A DNA stretch of 64,000 nt from Watersipora subatra (taxonomy: Eukaryota > Bryozoa > Gymnolaemata > Cheilostomatida > Watersiporidae). The first letter of the stretch is position 1. The number at the start of each line of letters is the position of its first letter. Both the position numbers and the translations under genes were made by a program. A model generated the notes under the pieces. The model worked only from the letters and a program-made list of their open reading frames with translations. It did not search any database and was not told the DNA's origin. Location of the stretch: positions 27,557,870 to 27,621,869 of the forward strand of contig NC_088712.1 in NCBI RefSeq assembly GCF_963576615.1. Direction: 5' to 3'. This document shows positions 57,527 through 64,000 of this stretch, piece after piece.

Positions 57527-60500
57527 ATGGAAATGGCGGATCATAGTCATCCCAAGAAAAAAACTCATTCAGCTGCTGGAAAGAAGTGTTTTGCCATTAA
57601 TTGCTACCACTACGACAACCCTGAAACGCGAAGGGTTAATGGCATATCATTTCACAAGTGAGTTTAGCGTTTTATTCCTGCATTAGTAGCTCTAGTACAG
57701 TAGTAGCTGTTTAGAAGAAGCTTGCTAGTGGCTGGTTAGAAGCTTGCTAGTAGCTGATTTATAGCTTGCTAGTAGCTGGTTAGAAGCTTGCTAGCAGCTA
57801 GTTAGTAGTAGCTTGCTAGCTGTTGGTTAGTAGTAGCTTGCTAGTAGTAGCTAGTTAGTAGCTTGCTAGCAGCTGGTTAGCCGATTTAGCTTAGCTAGTG
57901 TGCTTATCTGTGTGTTTATAACTTATATAGGTTGCTCTTGCTACTCAGGCGTTATCTGCATCAGTGGCTGGTTCCCTAATTATCCTGAAAGAGTTGAAGT
58001 TGCCACAGTTTCAGGACTGTGATGCCACAGTTGAGTTCATTCAGGTTAGTGCGTGTGAGTCGATACTGCAAAGACTTGTTATTGGAAATTTTGATGCCAT
58101 GCTTGGCAGTGTGATCACAGCTGGAATAATGTAGGTTAACTTATAACTGTAGATATAGATTATAAGTTGTAGATATTAAAATTCAGTCAACATAAGTAAA
58201 TGTGGTTTCTCGTTTTTACAGAAAGTTGATTGACTATTTGATATACTCAATAGTCGGTCAGTAGCAGGTCGTGTCTATAAACGGACTATAATACGGTTGT
58301 CTAGTATGGAGTGTCTAACTCTGTTTTTACTAGACACAAAGACATATCTTATGAGTTTGAGAACGATGGATGATACACATTTATACAACACTAGGCGGTA
58401 CTACATTTTTGTTGTTGAAATTGTTGTTTGTTTTACTGTTCAATTTCTATTTCTTCGGTATAGTCACAATAGACTGAAATACTAATTCAAATTTTTGATT
58501 GAAACAGAATTGAGCACACGTAATATTCTGATAATGATCTACTGTTTGGTGACCTGATATAATCTGTTATTTTTTCACAATATTTCAGTTTGTTTCTATG
58601 GTTAAATATTCTTTGTTTATTGTTCCTTTTTCTAGTTTATGATCTTAGTGTGTGTCTTGTTCTGCTTTTTAGTTTCCTAGACTAGCAGCTGCATCATGTA
58701 GCGTGGTGCGATATTAGTGCATAATTGTTATAAGCCTGCATTAACTTATATTGATGTACTACAAGAGTGCCCAAATGTCTTAATTGAGGGCCAGTACTTA
58801 ATATTTGAGAATTTTGGCAGGCAACAAGATTTATGATGATACGAACTGAAGTTGTATATAAGTTTGAGAATATTATTGTATTTCTATAACTATATATACT
58901 ATATTATTTTACAGTTACATCCATGTGTCAATAACAAATTATGTTTAGTTGTCTTTAGTGAATATGGAATACAGATTATGTGCGCCATTTGTATAGAGAA
59001 ATACTCGACATAAAGCTTTACAAACCAGCCTAAAATGGGTTGCATTCCAAATATGTGCAAAAAGTAATTTTTTTGAGACTTTGTAAGATGGGCCACATTA
59101 AATTTGATAGTGGGTCACTGCAGGCCACTATTTGAGCATTCCTCATGCACAGTGAAAAAAGAGCAATGTTTATGTATTGACATATTTTGATGGTTTGTTT
59201 GTAGGCATGCTTGCATTACTGGATTGGTGTGTGCTCTTGATGTAGTGCTCGGTTTTGTTGAGAAGCTACTGAAGCCTGGTCATTTAGATTACCTGCTGAT
59301 GTACAAGTTCTCACAAGACTATCTGGAGTTGTTCTATAATGCTGTGCGGAGGTGTGGTATGTAGTACAGTGCTTGTTAATTCATCCCATCCAAGTATAGC
59401 TGAAAACGCACATATTGTGCTTTGCAGTATGTGATCTCACCTGCTGGGTATAGCTTTTCAGACCACACGCTGCTTTCAAGCAAAATAGATCAAGTGGGCC
59501 AATCGAGAATGATACAAAAATGATATCACCAAGCTTCAAGATAATGGGCTTCAAAACCTAAATATAATCAATTTATATATTGCTGGACACCATGATATTG
59601 CTCGACTATGAATCTATTTCCTTGGTATGCTCAATTGTAATGAAGACATTTTGGCTGATACCTTAACTGCCTAACAATTTTCTTTTAAAAATTATTATTA
59701 TTCAGTTCATATTTTAGCACCATTTCCATTGTATTTCCAATTGCAACAAAAGATTGCTGTTATTATTTCAGGAGACTGGAACAACCGCCCATCAGTAGAG
59801 CAGTTCCAGCATATCTTTAGGCGCTTGGTTACAAGATGTTGTGTTACACCAGGAGCTACTGGTAATGTCATATCTATGGATGACACTGCATTGTTACAAG
59901 CTTCTACTACCTAAGTGCCACCAACTGTTGGTAATGAAGATTATTTTGAAGATGTTATTGACAGACAAACTATGCTTCCCGAAAAAATGCTAAACATTAC
60001 ATTATATCCTGTTCTTGGTAAAATTGCTGTATATTTATCTGGTTGCCTTGTCAGAAAACTGCTTAAAAGGTTGCATTGTGAGCCATGTAGACTCTCCCTA
60101 ATTCAGTCTAAGGAAGTTAGCAAATATGATGATATTCATGTTCTGTTAAGAGTTAAGAACAACGGTGGCTTGATTTCTCCTTCTGATGGTGTTGTAACAA
60201 CTGTTCTATGCACCAAAAAGTATCTGAAAGCGGCTACATCAGCAAATCAGTGTTAGAAATATCTCAAGATTCTGAAGTGTGTAAAAGAAGAGATTGCACG
60301 CTATGATATATTTGAATTAAAGCAACATTGTACTGACACTTCTGTAGGAATTGATAATCATCACTATTCACTACTACATGTAACTTTAGTGGTTGAAACA
60401 TACTTTGATTTAGGACAGCACCACTTTGCCAACTTAAGAAACCTAGATTTACATAAAGTGAACATCAGACATAATCTTACAAAAACATATTGTTTAGAGG

Positions 60501-60541
60501 ACAGTGGCCTGTTACGTTGCTGTGAGATCAATTGTCTTTAG
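57527..60541 (+). pseudogene. P-element-like transposase, broken
   Basis: P/THAP9-type transposases cut and paste DNA with an RNase H-like domain. Exons seen: 57527-57657 (MEMADHS..., KKCFAINCYHYD, ISFHK: start of the THAP finger, phase 2); 57949-58044 (LSASVAGSLIILKELKLPQF); 59205-59356 (YKFSQDYLELFYNAVRRC, phase 1); 59772 onward (GDWNNRPSVEQF, SGCLVRKLLKRL, KNNGGLISPS, LHKVNIRHNLTK). In the last exon two in-frame stops (TAA 59912-59914, TAG 60254-60256) precede the natural stop at 60539-60541. Exons for the rest of the THAP finger and much of the central catalytic part are missing, and the phases of the first three exons do not join. Relic of an active element. Confidence 0.75.
57690..57890. 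repeat. Repeat AGCTTGCTAGTAGCTGGTTAGA
   Basis: Irregular units of AGCTTGCTAGTAGCTGGTTA, starting about 30-40 bp after the donor of the first transposase exon. Confidence 0.8.
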
Positions 60542-60584
60542 CCGGGTTAAGTTAGTATTTATTTGTAAGATTTCTCTTTATATA

Positions 60585-60955
60585 TGCATATAAATTGTAA
60601 AGTTTGCAGGCATGTAGTAGTTCAGTTTATTATATAATTTATATATACTATGATGCTATTAGACGTTATATTAGGATCATCAGAGCGTCTGGCTCATTAA
60701 TTTTTTATGCATAGATCATTTATTTTCTGAATCACAAACAAATTTGATGGTCAAGTATAATGTAATTAAGATTTATAGTTTGCTTTATATATGCACACAA
60801 TTTGTACAGTTTGAAGGCATTTAGCTGTTTAATTTATTATATACTTATTATATGGTATATAATACTATTAGACATTGTATTAGCATCCAAGCATCTGGCT
60901 CATTTTCTATGCATAGATCATTTATTTTCTATGTAGATATAGTAGAATATGTAGA
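60585..60955. repeat. Tandem duplication of about 190 bp
   Basis: Both copies contain TCTGGCTCATT...TGCATAGATCATTTATTTTC preceded by TATATGCATA/TATATGCACA and a GTTTAATTTATTATATA-type stretch. Non-coding 3' part of P-like element 1. Confidence 0.75.
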
Positions 60956-62213
60956 TCTTTATCTTGACTTTGATATATAGATTGATTAAGATTGGCGATG
61001 GATTTAAAGCACCTACAAGCTCATTGAGATTAAATGTTGTACAATGTTGCTAGGTTACTATAAAGGGGGGGGGCGTAGATATGTAGCATGGTTCAGGATG
61101 GCGCTCAAATTGTAATGCTGACAAATGACCTTGGCTATTCCAGGAGTAGTATAATTTTGTGGTGCTGCGCACAGCCATTGAGTGTAAGAGTTATGTCATG
61201 CTAGTAACGCAAAAAATTTGATCACGTGACCGTATCGTTGCCATCTTAGTTCCATTTACTGTGTCGTACTCAAAGTGATATATACTTATTTGAGTGATAT
61301 TTATTATAATTATCCATAGATATATAAACCTAGATTGGCCAATAATGGCTATTCCCATTGGTTACCTTGTCAAACTTAAATAGCATGATGTTACGTCATT
61401 GTATTGTACCTAATGCTTGGCTGCACTGTTGTTAACAATGGAGCTAATGAGGAGAAGGTGACAAAATCACATTTATTTTCACCTAAAAACCCTCTTGGAT
61501 ACATAATCCAGCCAAAGCGATTCTGTGATAATAACTGATAACCACCATAGATTAAAACTATAAAAGTTATGAAATGTTGCAAACAAATCATGAGCCATCA
61601 GGGCTTTATTTGCCACCCCCTCTCCTATAGACCTTCTTTCTTTTAGCCTTCCCTCTTCTCCCAAGAAGAAGTGGGAAGGGAGAAGGAGAAAAGGGAGAAG
61701 AGGGAAAGGAGAGGGGGGCAAATAGCCCAACCACCCGAAGAGCCAGACCTTGGCTAGGTAAATAGACTAATATCATGCTGAACTAAACATGACTAAATAT
61801 GATGAGTATGCAAGTAGCCTATGTCTTAAGTGAAAAATGAGACAGAATCATTATTTTACAACTGGCTATGTATCTCGGTCACTAAAGCTGAAATGTAATA
61901 ATTGTATCACTAACATCATGGATGTTACCAACTATGATGTCAACCAAGCAACGGATTCCCTGATCACAGTTAAGAATCGTGGTGGCTTGACTTTGTCTTC
62001 GCCTGTGGTGATTGAGGTTTGTAACCACAGTGAGAAAGAGTGTTGCTTAGTAGTGTTGGGTTGGTGACAAACTTTCCCAGTCTAGCACCGATTGCCACTA
62101 TGAAGAGGTTGCTGAGGTTCAACATCATGCTATTGTTTAAGTGTAATCTTCATGCTAGTAGCCTAGCTCGTGGGATAGCAAAGAGATATATTTCGATTAG
62201 GGCACATTATGAA

Positions 62214-63173
62214 GCTAAGAATAGAGCTGGCACCAGTAGCTCGTCTGGTCTTGACTCACCGGGTCAGAGGTGCTCTGATCAGGCCACCCAACCCTCGGGT
62301 CTTCTTATACAAAGACACGGGTAGGTCTATGGCTAAATGAGAGCGATTGTATATCGCTTTTCAAGTGCGATTGAAATAGAGTCGCATATAGTCCTAGCGT
62401 GAAAGAATCAGACGAAATAAAACAAGGTGAGTTCAGACTATATTTTTACGTCTGCGACAATAGTCTTTGGACTATAGGTTTCACAACGTTTTTCGGCAAG
62501 AAATAATCAACATGTCGGTGGTCTGGGATTTCATGAAAAAGCCGGTCAAGAAAGGGAAATACCAAATTATTTGTACAATATGCGAAAGCAAGTTAAGCTA
62601 CAAAGAAGGGTCCACCTCAATGCTATTGAGGCATTTACAATGAAGGCATCTTGAGGAACTTAGAAGCATGTCTAAGAACCTTCAATCCAGCAAATTTATT
62701 TTATTTTTAGTTTCTTTCACAAATACCAGAAGTTTTAGGGAAGTGATGAATTGTTGCTTTTCACTATGCTGGGTTATTCATTTCTATATTTACAAAGTAT
62801 TTTTCAATTAATCTCTTCTTGTTGATTATAATAGCAGTTGAAAATAAAATCTGTAATAAAAAAACTTTAGCCAAAGTCATGGCATTAATCTATCACCCAT
62901 TGAATAGCATTGATCCACCAATGTCTAGTCATAAATTGTAGATTGCATCTATAAACCAAGCCACAAAATATAATGATTGGTGTGATAATGGGTTATTTTA
63001 TCTTAGGTTATTGATGTCACAACATAAGGCTGAAATAGAACTATCTCTTAACCTTAAATGAATAAAAAAATCACGCACGCTGACCCGGTCCGACCCGATC
63101 TTGGCCCTCATTGCTGACCCTGAGTCTGGCCCGACTCTGCATTCCTTGGTCTCATTCCAGCTCTAGCTAAGAA
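62214..63173 (+). mobile_element. hAT element with BED finger, 944 bp, 8-bp duplication
   Basis: Element 62222-63165, ends TAGAGCTGG...CCAGCTCTA, flanked by GCTAAGAA (62214-62221 and 63166-63173). It is inserted in the transposase of P-like element 2. Both subterminal regions carry GGGTC/GACCC-rich DNA. It contains a BED-finger fragment but no hAT catalytic domain. Confidence 0.93.
62512..62643 (+). pseudogene. BED zinc-finger fragment of a hAT transposase
   Basis: The BED domain binds DNA at the N-terminus of many hAT transposases. The frame MSVVWDFMKK, CTICESKLSY, STSMLLRHLQ carries the aromatic W, the CxxC pair and the first His. A TGA stop falls between the two His ligands (H-L-Q-stop-R-H), and the frame continues HLEELRSMSKN after it. 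So the element lost its transposase before or after insertion. Confidence 0.8.
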
Positions 63174-63669
63174 AGCCACTGATTCCATTTTCCTGATCAG
63201 ATCAAAACTTCACAGGCTCATCATATTTAGTCATGTTTAGTTCAGCATGATATTAGTCTTTAACCTAGCCAGGGTCTGGCTCGTCAGGTGGGTGGGCTAT
63301 GTGCCCCCCTCTCCTTTCTCCTTTCTCCTTCTCTCTTTTCCCCTTCCCCCTTCTTCTTAGGATAAGGAGAATGGGATAGGAGAGGGGGTGGCAAATAAAG
63401 CCCTGATGGCTCATGATTTGTGGTGCAACATTTCATAATTTTTATAGTTTTAATATATGATGGTTATCAGATATTATCACAGAATCGCTTTGGTTCACTC
63501 GATTATGTATCCAAAAAAGTTTTTATGTGAAAATAAATGTGATTTTGTCACCTTCTCATTAGCTTCATTGTAAACAACAGTGCAGTCAAGCATTAGGTAC
63601 AATACAATGACCTAACGTCATGCTATTTAAATCTGACAGGCTTTTTTCCTATTGGCCAATCTAGGTTTA

Positions 63670-64000
63670 CATAATTATTTATGTAATTATCACTTTGATT
63701 GTACTGTTCTATTACGATTTCAGTTGTTATTGAGGAAACTAAGGGCTGTTAGTCCACCCAGCCTCATCTAAACCTTTTTTTTATTATTGAAAGGCTAAGT
63801 CATTACCATAGTTTAAACGCGAGGCTATGTGGCAATTTTGAGCATTATTTGAGAGAGAACTACATCTATTCATGCATTGATCATGCTGATTTGTTAATAT
63901 TTTATATCTCAGTGTAATTGGTGTGTGTATGTACGTGTTGAACTCAAAGTGCAACAAAGAGGTTACTAGAAGTTGGCAGTTTAGTAGTAGCAGCAGTCAA
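63670..64000. other. Right edge, nothing recognised
   Basis: AT-rich sequence. A weak inverted match to about 61270 (TCAAAGTGAT) may be part of the outer arm of P-like element 2. Confidence 0.35.

Larger units (their letters stand above)
57395..61190 (+). mobile_element. P-element-like (THAP) transposon 1, defective
   Basis: The left end (about 57407-57512) has GTGCTGCGCAC, CTACTCCTGGAAT, GAGTGCCATCTTGAAC and ATGCTACATG in order. The inverse of 61079-61175 has the same blocks in order. These are imperfect TIRs of about 100 bp that enclose a THAP-type transposase gene. Exact ends and target duplication are not resolved. The 3' region has a roughly 190-bp tandem duplication (about 60585-60955). 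Confidence 0.7.
61837..63240 (+). pseudogene. Second P-like transposase, C-terminal part, split by a hAT insertion
   Basis: Segment 61837-62067 reads TTGYVSRSLKLKCNNC and ITVKNRGGLTLSSPVVIEVC, the same region as YLSGCLVRKLLKRLHCEPC and VKNNGGLISPS in element 1. After a frameshift near 62040-62070 it continues ARGIAKRYISIRAHYEAK (62150-62221). The hAT element follows, and the frame resumes after it with ATDSIFLIRSKLHRLIIFSH and a stop at 63238-63240. The last codons lie inside the right inverted arm. Only the C-terminal region remains. Confidence 0.72.
61324..63669 (+). mobile_element. P-element-like transposon 2 with long inverted arms
   Basis: Arms 61324-61806 and 63217-63669 are inverted copies, clearly alignable over roughly 450-480 bp: AACCTAGATTGGCCAATA at the outer ends, GTGACAAAATCACATTTATT, GAGCCATCAGGGCTTTATTT, a pyrimidine/purine-rich patch, and CATGACTAAATATGATGAG at the inner ends. 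Between them lies the C-terminal part of a P-like transposase, interrupted by a hAT element. Weaker inverted similarity may extend outward to about 61270 and 63710. Target duplication not resolved. Confidence 0.8.

Overview
This window is nuclear DNA from an invertebrate animal. It is AT-rich, its genes are cut by spliceosomal GT-AG introns, and more than half of it is transposons and minisatellites. P-like (THAP), hAT, Tigger/pogo-like, Helitron-like, gypsy and CR1-like elements together, plus an unfamiliar secreted repeat protein, suggest a marine, probably lophotrochozoan, animal. I cannot name the species. All gene structures below were built by hand from splice signals, reading-frame phase and protein similarity; no transcripts were available.

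Left part (1-8.0 kb). Four exons of an ING-family (inhibitor of growth) gene lie on the minus strand (890-3640). The PHD-finger end must lie left of the window. Next comes a minus-strand THAP-domain exon (6172-6370), whose following intron is almost entirely a 47-bp minisatellite. At 7.1-7.95 kb is the C-terminal end of a non-LTR retrotransposon with a restriction-like endonuclease domain, flanked on both sides by TA repeats.

Middle part (9.2-29.4 kb). A decayed CR1-like LINE (9.2-14.1 kb), itself interrupted by an 862-bp foldback element, lies upstream of PDCD2. PDCD2 is complete in five exons (14674-29137, + strand, 355 aa, N-terminal MYND finger). Its introns hold a LINE reverse-transcriptase fragment starting about 4 bp after the first splice donor, a 22-bp minisatellite, nested Tigger-like elements, a second foldback element and a 1986-bp hAT element with a perfect 8-bp target duplication.

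Right-centre part (33.4-54.3 kb). The most novel item is a secreted, histidine-rich repeat protein of about 866 aa encoded by 14 exons (33477-53257). After a signal-peptide exon and a short linker exon, six B exons (a helical module with two PTGRP motifs) alternate with six A exons (a charged helix followed by a His-rich tail). All exon joins keep frame, and A+B units have been duplicated together with their introns. Paralogous introns carry different transposon insertions, each with its empty site preserved in the sister intron. I know no named family for this protein.

Right part (54.6-64 kb). A gypsy pol remnant is followed by two P-element-like transposons. The first (about 57.4-61.2 kb) has TIRs and a broken THAP transposase gene. 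The second (about 61.3-63.7 kb) has inverted arms of about 450-480 bp, and its transposase coding region is interrupted by a BED-finger hAT element flanked by an 8-bp duplication.

A recurring theme is that minisatellites begin within tens of bases of 5' splice sites in several unrelated genes of this window.
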